Shown here one piece after another: positions 8,164-16,819 of a DNA stretch of 64,000 nt; positions within the stretch are counted from its first letter, which is position 1; each line of letters opens with the position of its first letter. The notes under the pieces were generated by a model. It worked only from the letters and a program-made list of their open reading frames with translations, had not been told where the DNA came from and did not search any database. Origin of the DNA: Agromyces sp. S2-1-8 (GTDB lineage Bacteria > Actinomycetota > Actinomycetes > Actinomycetales > Microbacteriaceae); the NCBI RefSeq assembly GCF_021129215.1, contig NZ_JAJOLP010000001.1:62001-126000 (forward strand). Direction: 5' to 3'. Position numbers and translations under genes: made by a program.

Positions 8164-10200
8164 ATGACGAACCCCGCAGCCGCCGAGCTCATCGCGCGGT
8201 CGAACCGACTCGGGGCCGACCCGAAGAACACGAACTACGCCGGCGGCAACACGTCGGCGAAGGGCACCGAGACCGACCCGGTCACCGGCGAGCCCGTCGA
8301 GCTGCTGTGGGTCAAGGGCTCGGGCGGCGACCTCGGCACGCTCACCGAGCAGGGCCTCGCGGTGCTGCGCCTCGATCGGCTGCAGGCGTTGCAGGGCGTC
8401 TACCCGGGCGTCGACCGCGAGGACGAGATGGTCGCCGCGTTCGACTACTGCCTGCACGGCAAGGGCGGTGCCGCCCCCTCGATCGACACCGCGATGCACG
8501 GCCTCGTCGACGCGGCGCACGTCGACCACCTGCACCCCGACTCGGGAATCGCGATCGCGACCGCGGCCGACGGCGAGGAGCTGACCGCGACGGTCTTCGG
8601 CGACAAGGTCGTGTGGGTGCCGTGGCGACGCCCCGGGTTCCAGCTCGGCCTCGACATCGCCGCGATCAAGGCCGCGAATCCGCAGGCGGTCGGCTGCATC
8701 CTCGGCGGGCACGGCATCACGGCGTGGGGCGACACCTCCGACGAGGCCGAGGCGAACTCGCTCTGGATCATCGACACCGCCGCGGCCTACCTCGCCGAGC
8801 ACGGCGACCCGCAGCCGTTCGGCGGCGTGCGCCCCGGCTTCGAGGCGCTGCCCGAGGTCGAGCGACGCGAGCGGGCGGCCGCCCTCGCGCCCACGATCCG
8901 CGGCATCGCGTCGCACGACAAGCCGATGGTGGGCCACTTCACCGATGCCGACGTCGTGCTCGACTTCCTCGCGTCGGAGAAGGCGCCCGCCCTCGCGGCG
9001 CTCGGCACGAGCTGCCCCGACCACTTCCTGCGCACGAAGGTCAAGCCGCTGCTGCTCGACCTGCCCGCGACCGCGGCGGCCGACGAGCAGATCGCCCGCC
9101 TGCACGAGCTGCACGCCGAGTACCGCGCCGACTACCAGGCGTACTACGACGCCCATGCGACGGCCGACTCCCCCGCGATCCGCGGCGCCGACCCGCTCAT
9201 CGTGCTGGTGCCCGGCGTCGGCATGTTCTCGTACGGGGCGAACAAGCAGACCGCCCGCGTGGCCGGCGAGTTCTACGTCAACGCGATCAACGTGATGCGC
9301 GGGGCCGAGTCGGTGTCGACCTACTCCCCCATCTCCGACGCCGAGAAGTTCCGCATCGAGTACTGGGCGCTCGAGGAGGCCAAGCTCCAGCGGATGCCGA
9401 AGCCCAAGACCCACCAGGGCCGCATCGCGTTCGTCACGGGCGCTGCGTCGGGCATCGGCAAGGCCATCGCCACCCGGCTCGCGGCCGAAGGCGCGTGCGT
9501 CGTCGTCGCCGACCTCGACCCCGAGAAGGCGCAGGCCGCCGCCGCGGAGCTCGGCACGGCCGACGTCGCGATCGGCGTCGCGGCGAACGTCGCCGACGCC
9601 GCCGCCGTGCAGGCCGCGCTCGACGAGGCGGTGCTCGCGTTCGGCGGCGTCGACCTCGTCGTGAACAACGCCGGCCTCTCGCTCTCCAAGCCGCTCCTCG
9701 AGACCACCGAGGCCGACTGGAACCTGCAGCACGACGTCATGGCCAAGGGCTCGTTCCTGGTCTCGAAGGCCGCGGCGCGCGTGCTCATCGACCAGAAGCT
9801 CGGCGGCGACGTCATCTACATCTCCTCGAAGAACTCCGTCTTCGCCGGCCCCAACAACATCGCCTACTCGGCGACGAAGGCCGACCAGGCCCACCAGGTG
9901 CGCCTGCTCGCGGTCGAGCTCGGCGAGCACGGCGTGCGCGTCAACGGCATCAACCCCGACGGCGTCGTGCGCGGTTCCGGCATCTTCGCCTCGGGCTGGG
10001 GCGCGAACCGCGCCGCGACCTACGGGGTCGAGGAGGAGGACCTCGGCCAGTTCTACGCGAACCGCACCATCCTCAAGCGCGAGGTCGTGCCCGAGAACGT
10101 CGCCGACGCCGTCTACGTGCTCACGGGCCCCGAGCTGAGTCGCACCACCGGGCTCCACATCCCCGTCGACTCCGGCGTCGCCGCCGCGTTCCTGCGATGA
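8164..10200 (+). CDS. rhaEW: Bifunctional L-rhamnulose-1-phosphate aldolase / L-lactaldehyde dehydrogenase
   Basis: 678-aa two-domain enzyme. Residues about 1-415 are a class II aldolase domain (AraD/FucA-like) with GGNTSAKG and the zinc-ligand segment HVDHLHPDS. Residues about 420-678 are a short-chain dehydrogenase with the Rossmann motif TGAASGIGKA, NNAG, and the catalytic SxxxY-K region SSKNSVFAGPNNIAYSATKADQ. The aldolase cleaves L-rhamnulose-1-phosphate to dihydroxyacetone phosphate and L-lactaldehyde. The dehydrogenase half oxidises the lactaldehyde, in known RhaEW enzymes to L-lactate. The ATG at 8164 has AAGGAACC upstream; an in-frame ATG at 8086 lacks a site. Confidence 0.9.
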   Translation: MTNPAAAELIARSNRLGADPKNTNYAGGNTSAKGTETDPVTGEPVELLWVKGSGGDLGTLTEQGLAVLRLDRLQALQGVYPGVDREDEMVAAFDYCLHGKGGAAPSIDTAMHGLVDAAHVDHLHPDSGIAIATAADGEELTATVFGDKVVWVPWRRPGFQLGLDIAAIKAANPQAVGCILGGHGITAWGDTSDEAEANSLWIIDTAAAYLAEHGDPQPFGGVRPGFEALPEVERRERAAALAPTIRGIASHDKPMVGHFTDADVVLDFLASEKAPALAALGTSCPDHFLRTKVKPLLLDLPATAAADEQIARLHELHAEYRADYQAYYDAHATADSPAIRGADPLIVLVPGVGMFSYGANKQTARVAGEFYVNAINVMRGAESVSTYSPISDAEKFRIEYWALEEAKLQRMPKPKTHQGRIAFVTGAASGIGKAIATRLAAEGACVVVADLDPEKAQAAAAELGTADVAIGVAANVADAAAVQAALDEAVLAFGGVDLVVNNAGLSLSKPLLETTEADWNLQHDVMAKGSFLVSKAAARVLIDQKLGGDVIYISSKNSVFAGPNNIAYSATKADQAHQVRLLAVELGEHGVRVNGINPDGVVRGSGIFASGWGANRAATYGVEEEDLGQFYANRTILKREVVPENVADAVYVLTGPELSRTTGLHIPVDSGVAAAFLR

Positions 10201-10216
10201 CCGGCGGAGCACGGCG

Positions 10217-11662
10217 ATGACGACCCCGGGCTCGGTCGCCGCGGTCGACCTGGGCGCGACGAGCGGCCGGGTCGTGGTCGGCCACGTCGACCAGTCGGCC
10301 GGGCGGCTCGACCTCGAGCAGGTCGCCCGCTTCCCGAACGGCCCCGTGCGCCTCGCCTCGGGCCTGCACTGGGATGTCACGGGGCTCTACCGCGACCTGA
10401 CGCACGGCCTCGCCGAGGCGTTCCGCCTCGAGCCCGGCATCTCGTCGATCGGCGTCGACTCGTGGGCGGTCGACTACGGCCTGCTGCGCGGCGACCGGAT
10501 GCTCGGCGAGCCGTTCCACTACCGCGACGAACGCAACGAGCGGGCCGTCGCCGCCGTGCACGCGGCGGTGCCGCCCGCGGAGCTCTACCGGCGCAACGGC
10601 CTGCAGTTCCTGCCGTTCAACACCCTCTACCAGCTCACCGCCGAACGCGAGTCCGGATGCCTCGGGCTCGCCGACACGCTCCTGCTGGTCCCCGATCTCA
10701 TCGGCTTCCAGCTCACCGGCGCGAAGGTCGCCGAGCGCACGAACGCCTCGACCACGGGGCTCGTCGGACTCGCGACCGCCGAATGGGACACCGAGCTCCT
10801 CGAGCGGCTCGGGCTCGAGGCATCCCTGCTGCCCCCGCTCGTGCCGCCGGGCACGGTCGTCGGGCCGCTGCGCCCGGCCGTCGCCGCCGAGCTCGGAGCG
10901 CCCGACGGGCTCGACGTCGTCGCGGTCGGTTCGCACGACACGGCCTCGGCCGTGGTCGCCGTGCCGATGCGGGCCGAATCGGCCGCGTACATCTCGTGCG
11001 GCACCTGGGGGCTCGTCGGCGTCGAGCTCGAGGCACCGGTCACGAGCGAAGCGGCCCGGGCCGCGAACTTCACGAACGAGGGCGGCGTCGACGGGCGGGT
11101 GCGGTTCCTGCACAACGTCATGGGCCTGTGGCTGCTCAGCGAGTCGGTGCGCTGGTGGGAGCGCGACGGCTCGCGCATCGTGCTCCCGGAGCTCCTGGAT
11201 GCCGCGGCCGCCGTCGATCGCCCGGTGACGCTGTTCGACGCGAACGACCCCCGCTTCCTGGCGCCCGGCGACCTGCCCGGTCGCATCGCCCGGTGGTGCG
11301 CCGAGTACGGCGTCGCCGCCCCGCGGACCCGTGCCGAGTTCGCCCGGTCGATCATCGAGAGCCTCGCCCAGGCCTTCGCCGACGCGGTGCGCGAGGCGTC
11401 GATCCTGTCGGGCGTCGACGTGTCGACGATCCACGTCGTCGGCGGCGGCGCGCTCAACGAGCTGCTCTGCCGGCGGACCGCCGACCGTGCCGGCATTCCC
11501 GTGCTCGCCGGTCCGGTCGAGGCGACCGCGATCGGCAACGTGCTCGTGCAGGCGCGGGCCCAGGGGTTCGCCTCCGGCGACCTCGAGTCGCTGCGCGCGC
11601 TCGTCGCGCGCGCGTTCGAGCCCGTGCGGTACGAGCCGCGGGCGAGCCGGCACGGCGGCTGA
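10217..11662 (+). CDS. rhaB: L-rhamnulokinase (FGGY family)
   Basis: 481-aa sugar kinase phosphorylating L-rhamnulose at C1 with ATP. The FGGY/actin-like fold is evident: phosphate-1 motif AVDLGATSGRVVVG at residues 8-21, IGVDSWAVDYGLL with the catalytic Asp region, the RhaB-like segment YRDERNERAV, adenosine motif GSHDTASAVVAVP, and VVGGGALNELLCRRTADRAGIPV near the C-terminus. It lies 16 bp after the aldolase gene and is the last gene of the operon, so the pathway rhamnose, rhamnulose, rhamnulose-1-P, DHAP plus lactate is complete. It converges with the P1 peptidase gene; 39 bp separate the stops. Confidence 0.93.
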   Translation: MTTPGSVAAVDLGATSGRVVVGHVDQSAGRLDLEQVARFPNGPVRLASGLHWDVTGLYRDLTHGLAEAFRLEPGISSIGVDSWAVDYGLLRGDRMLGEPFHYRDERNERAVAAVHAAVPPAELYRRNGLQFLPFNTLYQLTAERESGCLGLADTLLLVPDLIGFQLTGAKVAERTNASTTGLVGLATAEWDTELLERLGLEASLLPPLVPPGTVVGPLRPAVAAELGAPDGLDVVAVGSHDTASAVVAVPMRAESAAYISCGTWGLVGVELEAPVTSEAARAANFTNEGGVDGRVRFLHNVMGLWLLSESVRWWERDGSRIVLPELLDAAAAVDRPVTLFDANDPRFLAPGDLPGRIARWCAEYGVAAPRTRAEFARSIIESLAQAFADAVREASILSGVDVSTIHVVGGGALNELLCRRTADRAGIPVLAGPVEATAIGNVLVQARAQGFASGDLESLRALVARAFEPVRYEPRASRHGG

Positions 11663-11701
11663 GTTCGCGCGCTCCCCGGGCCGGCGCCGCCGCGCAACCC
11701 C

Positions 11702-12847
11702 TCAGGCCCCGCCGAACGCCGCCCTGACCTCGTCGTGAGGCAGCGCGTAGGAGACGTGCCCCTCGCGCCCGACGGTGTCGCGGGCGGCGACGAGCGCGTT
11801 GAGCACGGCCTCCTCGGTCGCCTCGACGACGGCCTCGTAGAACGGGTCGATGCTGCCCCACGCGACGTGCTCGAGCTGCTCGACCCGGACCTCGCCGTGG
11901 CCCATGCGCGACGCGAGCGCCCCCTCGTTCGCGGTCGAGAACGCGAGGAAGATGTCGCCCGAGAAGTGGCTGCCGGTCGTGCCCGTCCGGGCGAGTCCGA
12001 GCGGCACCCGGCGCGCGAGCGCACGGCACTGGTCGGGCAGCATCGGCGCGTCGGTCGCGACGACGACGATCACGCTGCCGGCGCCGGCCACGGCGCGAGC
12101 GGGCACGGACGCGCCGGCCGTGCCGGTGTCGCGCTCGAACCAGTCGGTCGACTCCAGCGGGTTCGGGGCCTTGGAGTCGCGGCCGAGCGGCCGGCCGGCG
12201 ACCCGCAGCTCCCTGCGCGAGCCGAAGTTCGCCTGCAGCAGCACGCCGACGGTCCAGCTGCGCCCGCCCGACCGCACGATGCGCGATGCGGTGCCGGTGC
12301 CGCCCTTGAAGCCGTAGCAGTTCATGCCGGTGCCGCCGCCGACGCTCCCCTCCTCGATCGGGCCCGTGGCCGAGGCATCCAGCGCCTCGATCGCATGCCC
12401 GGGGGTCACCGTGTCGGCGTTGATCGAGTTCAGGTAGCCGTCCCAGGTCTCGCCGACGACGGGCAGCATCCACTGCGCGGCGGTGACGGGGTCGTGCTCG
12501 GCCAGCCACCGGTCGATGCCCCGGTGCACGGCGCCGACGGCGTGCGAGTTGGTGATCGCGACCGGCGTCTGGAACTGACCGGCCTCCTCGATCCAGCTGC
12601 GGCCGGTCAGCTCGCCGTTGCCGTTGAGCACGGCGACGCCGGCGGCGCACGGAACCCCGGGTGCGCCCTTGCCGCGCGGCAGTATCGCGGTCACCCCGGT
12701 GCGCGCGACGACCGGGTCGTCGGCGACGATCGTCGCGTACCCGACCTCGAGGCCGGGCACGTCGGTGATCGCGTTCCAGCGCCCCGGCTCGCCGTCGAAC
12801 GGGATGCCGAGGTCGCGGGCGCGGGGCGCGGAGGGCAGGTCGGTCAC
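11702..12847 (-). CDS. P1-family L-aminopeptidase / D-amidase (DmpA-like)
   Basis: 381-aa N-terminal-nucleophile hydrolase of the DmpA/BapA family, which self-cleaves into two subunits and removes N-terminal residues from small peptides, amides or esters. Family marks are ITDVPGLEVGY near the start, VGGGTGMNCYGFKGGTGTASR in the middle, and the presumed autocleavage site before Ser258 in GAGSVIVVVATDAPMLP. The start is GTG at 12847, in a four-base GTGA overlap with the TetR gene stop; longer frames are low-complexity arginine runs from the TetR gene. The operon context (TetR regulator, amino-acid-type permease) suggests it acts on an imported amide or peptide. Confidence 0.88.
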   Translation of the reverse strand: MTDLPSAPRARDLGIPFDGEPGRWNAITDVPGLEVGYATIVADDPVVARTGVTAILPRGKGAPGVPCAAGVAVLNGNGELTGRSWIEEAGQFQTPVAITNSHAVGAVHRGIDRWLAEHDPVTAAQWMLPVVGETWDGYLNSINADTVTPGHAIEALDASATGPIEEGSVGGGTGMNCYGFKGGTGTASRIVRSGGRSWTVGVLLQANFGSRRELRVAGRPLGRDSKAPNPLESTDWFERDTGTAGASVPARAVAGAGSVIVVVATDAPMLPDQCRALARRVPLGLARTGTTGSHFSGDIFLAFSTANEGALASRMGHGEVRVEQLEHVAWGSIDPFYEAVVEATEEAVLNALVAARDTVGREGHVSYALPHDEVRAAFGGA

Positions 12848-13524
12848 AGCGGATCCTTCGGTGTCTCGTCGTGGTCGGCGGCAGCCGCATCGGCGTCGCG
12901 GTCGGCATCGCCGGCTCCGCCGGCGGCATCCCCGCCGAGGTCGCAGTCGAGCGCGAGCTCCGCGTACCGCACCGTGCACTCGAGGTAGCGGCCCCGCTCC
13001 CAGTTGTCGGGGTTCAGCAGGTAGAGGTCGTAGGCGTCCTCGAGGGCGACGAGGTTCGACGCGATCATGTCGGCGGGCATCCGCGGGCGGAACGCGCCGA
13101 GCGCGACCCCGACCTCGATGTTCGTGCGGTAGAGCGCGACCTGGCGCTCGAGCAGCACCGCCATGTGCAGCCGGTACTGCGGGTGGTCGCGCAGGGTGGC
13201 GGACGCCTCGTACGTGATGCGCAGGTCGTCGCTGATGACCTCGGGGATGCCGGCCTCGATGGTCGCGCGCAGTCGCTCGACCGGATCGGTGATGCCGTCC
13301 ACGAGCGCGTGACGGCGCTCGATGAACTCGTCGATCGCCCCGCGCACGGCGGTCTCGACGAGGTGGTCGAAGCTGTCGAAGTGGTAGAGCACGCTCCCCG
13401 AGCTCACCTCGGCCCGCTCGGCCACCGACCGCACGCTCGCACCGGCGATGCCGCGCTCGCTGATGACCTGGCTCGCCGCGCGGAGCAGGTCCCGCTTGCG
13501 CTGCTGCACCTTCTCTGCCGCCAC
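12844..13524 (-). CDS. TetR-family transcriptional regulator
   Basis: 226-aa regulator. The N-terminal helix-turn-helix spans about residues 18-55 (SERGIAGASVRSVAERAEVSSGSVLYHFDSFDHL). The C-terminal ligand domain is alpha-helical and ends in a low-complexity acidic/Ala tail (GDADRDADAAAADHDE). The GTG start overlaps the TAG stop of the permease by one base. Its stop overlaps the peptidase start by four. It likely controls its own operon and the divergent permease/amine oxidase operon through paired sites at 15071-15142. The ligand is unknown; an amine or aldehyde is a guess from context. Confidence 0.87.
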   Translation of the reverse strand: MAAEKVQQRKRDLLRAASQVISERGIAGASVRSVAERAEVSSGSVLYHFDSFDHLVETAVRGAIDEFIERRHALVDGITDPVERLRATIEAGIPEVISDDLRITYEASATLRDHPQYRLHMAVLLERQVALYRTNIEVGVALGAFRPRMPADMIASNLVALEDAYDLYLLNPDNWERGRYLECTVRYAELALDCDLGGDAAGGAGDADRDADAAAADHDETPKDPL

Positions 13525-15026
13525 TACCGGACCTCCGCGTTCTCCGGTTCGACGGTGCGCTCCGGTGCTACGACGGTAACCGACCGGGTGAGGGCGGCAT
13601 AGCGCTCGGGCGAGCGGCGCTTCATGACGAGGCCGACCACGATGCCGATGACGAAGACGGCCGGCACGCACCCGATGAGCGCCCAGTTCACGACGGGGTC
13701 GGTGAAGCCCGAGACGAGGTCGAAGTTGGTGATGATCACGACGAACGCGACGAGCAGGCCGACGGCGCCGAGCACGGGCGCCACGAGCACCCGCCACACC
13801 CCGTGGCCGCGGCGGTCCTTCCAGAAGAAGCCGATCACCGAGACGGCGGCGACGCCTTGGGCGAAGATGAGGCCCGCGACGCCGATGGCGTAGGTCCACA
13901 GGCCGAGCCCGAGGAAGGGATCGGCGCCCGAGAGGGCGCCCACGAGCACCGCGATGAGGCAGATCGCCGTGAGCGTGATGCTCGCGACGTGCGGCGACTG
14001 CATGCGCGGGTGGGTGCGGGCGAGCGGGGTGGGCAGGAGGCGCTCGCGCCCGAGCGAGAACAGGTACCTCGAGCAGGCGTTGTGGAAGGCGAGCGTGCAT
14101 GCGAAGAAGCTCGTGACGATCAGCACCTCGAGCACGACGCCGGCCCACGCGCCGAGCGCGTTCTCGCCGGCGATGAACTGCATCTCCTCGAAGTTCTCGG
14201 AGTTCGCGAGCGCGATGACGCCGTCGGCGCCGAAGGCGACCGTGAGCGCCCAGAACGTGAACGCGTAGAAGATGCCGAGGAACGCGATCGCGATGTACGT
14301 CGCCCGCGGCACGGTGCGGTCGGGGTCCTTCGCCTCCTCCGCGTAGATGACGGTGCCCTCGAAGCCGAGGAACGCGCCGAATCCGAAGACGAACAGCGCG
14401 CTCGCGCCGGCCGCGAAGAACACGTTCTGGGGGTCGAACGAGGCCGCCGTCGCCTCGCCGATCGTGCCGCCGTTCTGCACGATGATCGCGACCGCGATGA
14501 CGAGCAGGATCGCGATCTCGGCGCTCAGCAGCACGGCGAGCACCTTGGCGCCGACGTCGATGCGGCGGTAGCCGAGGTAGCCGATCACGAGCACCGAGAC
14601 GACCGACCAGACGCCCCACGGCAGGTCGAACCCGAAGAGGTTCGCGAAGGTGAGGTTCGCGTAGAAGCCGAGCAGTGCGTAGAAGCAGATGCAGAGGAAC
14701 GCGTAGGCGACGATCGTCGTGAAGGCGACGCCGATGCCCACGGGCTTGCCGAGGCCGGCGGCCGCGTACGCGTAGAACGCGCCCGTGTTGCGCACGAACC
14801 GCGACATCGCGGTGAACCCGATCGCGAACAGGATCAGCACGACGCCGCTCGCGAGCATCGCGCCGGGCGCGCCGACACCGCCGACGAGGAACGCCAGCGG
14901 CGCCGAGCTGACCGCGACGGTGAGCGGCGCGGCGGCCGACACGACGAAGAAGACGATGTCGAAGGTGCCGAGCCTGCCCTTGGCGAGGCCGGCGTTCTCG
15001 GATGTCTCGGTGGGTGCGTTCGTCAT
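13524..15026 (-). CDS. APC-superfamily amino acid/amine permease
   Basis: 500-aa secondary transporter with about 12 membrane segments. The first carries the APC consensus (FDIVFFVVSAAAPLTVAVSSAP) and a later loop has FGAFLGFEGTVIYAEEAKDPDRTVPRA, typical of the family. The ATG at 15026 was chosen over one at 15041 because GGAAGG sits about eight bases upstream of it. It is the first gene of a three-gene minus-strand operon (permease, TetR, peptidase) facing a second APC permease across a 281-bp control region. Confidence 0.88.
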   Translation of the reverse strand: MTNAPTETSENAGLAKGRLGTFDIVFFVVSAAAPLTVAVSSAPLAFLVGGVGAPGAMLASGVVLILFAIGFTAMSRFVRNTGAFYAYAAAGLGKPVGIGVAFTTIVAYAFLCICFYALLGFYANLTFANLFGFDLPWGVWSVVSVLVIGYLGYRRIDVGAKVLAVLLSAEIAILLVIAVAIIVQNGGTIGEATAASFDPQNVFFAAGASALFVFGFGAFLGFEGTVIYAEEAKDPDRTVPRATYIAIAFLGIFYAFTFWALTVAFGADGVIALANSENFEEMQFIAGENALGAWAGVVLEVLIVTSFFACTLAFHNACSRYLFSLGRERLLPTPLARTHPRMQSPHVASITLTAICLIAVLVGALSGADPFLGLGLWTYAIGVAGLIFAQGVAAVSVIGFFWKDRRGHGVWRVLVAPVLGAVGLLVAFVVIITNFDLVSGFTDPVVNWALIGCVPAVFVIGIVVGLVMKRRSPERYAALTRSVTVVAPERTVEPENAEVR

Positions 15027-15070
15027 CGGGGGACCTTCCATGGCACGACGTTGTGGTGTGAAGACTGAAC

Positions 15071-15099
15071 AACCGTATCGTTTTAGGTTCCGCTGTCAA
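15071..15099 (-). promoter_or_regulatory. Promoter of the minus-strand permease operon with a dyad at its -10
   Basis: Read on the minus strand: -35 TTGACA (15099-15094), a 16-bp spacer, then -10 TACGGT. The -10 lies inside AACGATACGGTT, an imperfect palindrome. A related ACGATCGT site covers the divergent promoter, so a shared regulator, presumably the TetR protein, is plausible. Confidence 0.45.
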
Positions 15100-15111
15100 G
15101 CGATGATTGCA

Positions 15112-15142
15112 TTTGATGCCCCGCATGAAGCTATACGATCGT
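15112..15142 (+). promoter_or_regulatory. Promoter/operator of the permease-amine oxidase operon
   Basis: A TATACG -10-like hexamer (15132-15137) is preceded at a 19-bp spacing by TTGCAT. It runs into the perfect palindrome ACGATCGT (15135-15142). The rest of the 281-bp intergenic stretch holds no gene. A 165-base leader to the ATG at 15308 is implied. Confidence 0.35.
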
Positions 15143-15307
15143 GCAAAACACCTGGCATCAATTGAACTGATCTGGTGGAGCGAAGACATGTATTGGCGCG
15201 ATCGACACGGCTGCGCTTGACTCGTCACGCGGTCAGCCCCATCGGTGCAACGGAGCATCGGTCGGCCCGCGATCCCCCAGGCCATGAGACGGACAGAGGA
15301 GTCCTCG

Positions 15308-16819
15308 ATGAGCGCACAGCTTGAGACCTCGAACCTCAGGACCCAGCACTTCCGCAAGACGCTGGGCCGCGCCGACATCGTGCTGATGTCGATCAGCGCG
15401 ATCATCGCGATCGACACGATCGCCCTGATCGCGGGCGCCGGTGCCGAGGCGTTCACCTGGACGCTCGTGATCGGCATCACGTTCCTGTTCCCGTACGCGC
15501 TCGTGATCGCCGAGCTCGGCAGCGCGTTCCACGAGGAGGGCGGCCCGTTCGTCTGGGTGCGCCTCGCCTTCGGCAAGCTCACCGCGGCCGTGGCGACGAT
15601 GTTCTACTGGATCACCAACCCGCTCTGGATGGGCGGCTCGCTCGTCTTCATCTCGGCCGCGACGTGGGACGCCTACATCTCGCCGCTGCCGCCGGGCAGC
15701 GTCGGCGACTACGTGTTCAAGATCGCGTTCATCTGGCTCGCGATCGCCACCGCGGTGATCGGGCTCCAGTACGGCAAGCACATCCTCGCCGCCGGCGCGA
15801 TCGTCAAGGTGGGCCTGCTCGCGATCTTCGTCATCACGGTCGTGCTCTACGGCCTGCGCTACGGCATCAACGGCTTCGCCGCCGGCGACTTCTCGCCGAC
15901 GACGGCGGGCTTCCTCGCGGTAACGCCCGTCATCCTCTTCGCCGTCGTGGGCTTCGAGGCCCCCAACGGCGCGGCCGAGGAGATGCGCAACCCGCAGCGC
16001 GACGTCCCGCGGGCGATCGCGGCCTCGGGCACCATCTCGATGCTCTGCTACCTCGTGCCGATCTTCGCGCTGCTCGCGGTCGTGCCGGCCGACAGGATCG
16101 AGGGCGCCGGCGGCTTCCTCGAGGCGCTCCGCGAGGTGTTCAAGGTCTACGGCGGCGCCTCGGAGCCCATCATGATGGTCGCCGGCCTCCTGTTCGTGTT
16201 CATCGCGTTCACGCAGGCCAGCGCCTGGATGATCGCCTCCGACCGGGTGCAGGCGGCGGCCGGTGGCGACGGCGCCTTCTTCCGCTACTTCGGCAAGTTC
16301 TCCGAGCGCCTCGGCACCCCGGTGCGCATGAACCTGCTGAGCGGCATCGTCGCCACCGTCTTCTGCCTCGCGGCGACCGTGCTGCTCGAGGGCAGCGCCG
16401 CGACGATCTTCACGATCGTGCTCATCGTCGCGATCTCGACGCTGCTGCTCTCGTATCTCGTCATCTTCCCGACGATCATCGTGCTGCGGCGCAAGTACGC
16501 CGACGTCGAGCGCCCCTTCCGGGTGCCCGGGGGCAAGGCCGGCCTGTGGGTGTCGTTCGCCCTCATCTACGCATGGGTGCTGCTGGGTTCGTGGGTCGCC
16601 GTCTTCCCGGGTACGCTCGAACCCCTGTTCGGACTCGAGTACGACTTCATCGACGTCTGGGGCGTCGACCAGCTGGTCTTCGAGACCTTCACGATCGGCA
16701 CCCTCGTCGTCATCGCACTGCTCGCGGTCGTCGGCTACTTCTGGCAGCGCAGCCGCGACCGAGCGACCGACCTCGACGTGATCGACGAACTCGACGTCCT
16801 CGAGGGGACCGCCTCATGA
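15308..16819 (+). CDS. APC-superfamily permease, amine oxidase operon
   Basis: 503-aa secondary transporter with about 12 membrane segments. It opens with RADIVLMSISAIIAIDTIAL and has EEGGPFVWVRLAFGK and VVGFEAPNGAAEEMRNPQRDVPRA, as in glutamate/GABA- and amine-type APC members. The ATG at 15308 follows AGAGGAG. Its stop overlaps the amine oxidase start (ATGA), so import and oxidation of the same amine is the simplest reading. It differs clearly in sequence from the facing permease, so the two are not a recent duplication. Confidence 0.88.
   Translation: MSAQLETSNLRTQHFRKTLGRADIVLMSISAIIAIDTIALIAGAGAEAFTWTLVIGITFLFPYALVIAELGSAFHEEGGPFVWVRLAFGKLTAAVATMFYWITNPLWMGGSLVFISAATWDAYISPLPPGSVGDYVFKIAFIWLAIATAVIGLQYGKHILAAGAIVKVGLLAIFVITVVLYGLRYGINGFAAGDFSPTTAGFLAVTPVILFAVVGFEAPNGAAEEMRNPQRDVPRAIAASGTISMLCYLVPIFALLAVVPADRIEGAGGFLEALREVFKVYGGASEPIMMVAGLLFVFIAFTQASAWMIASDRVQAAAGGDGAFFRYFGKFSERLGTPVRMNLLSGIVATVFCLAATVLLEGSAATIFTIVLIVAISTLLLSYLVIFPTIIVLRRKYADVERPFRVPGGKAGLWVSFALIYAWVLLGSWVAVFPGTLEPLFGLEYDFIDVWGVDQLVFETFTIGTLVVIALLAVVGYFWQRSRDRATDLDVIDELDVLEGTAS

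Noticed and set aside
12848..12979. N-terminal extension of the P1 peptidase
   Set aside because: Arginine-rich antisense-like translation of the TetR 3' end. The GTG overlapping the TetR stop fits the operon pattern.
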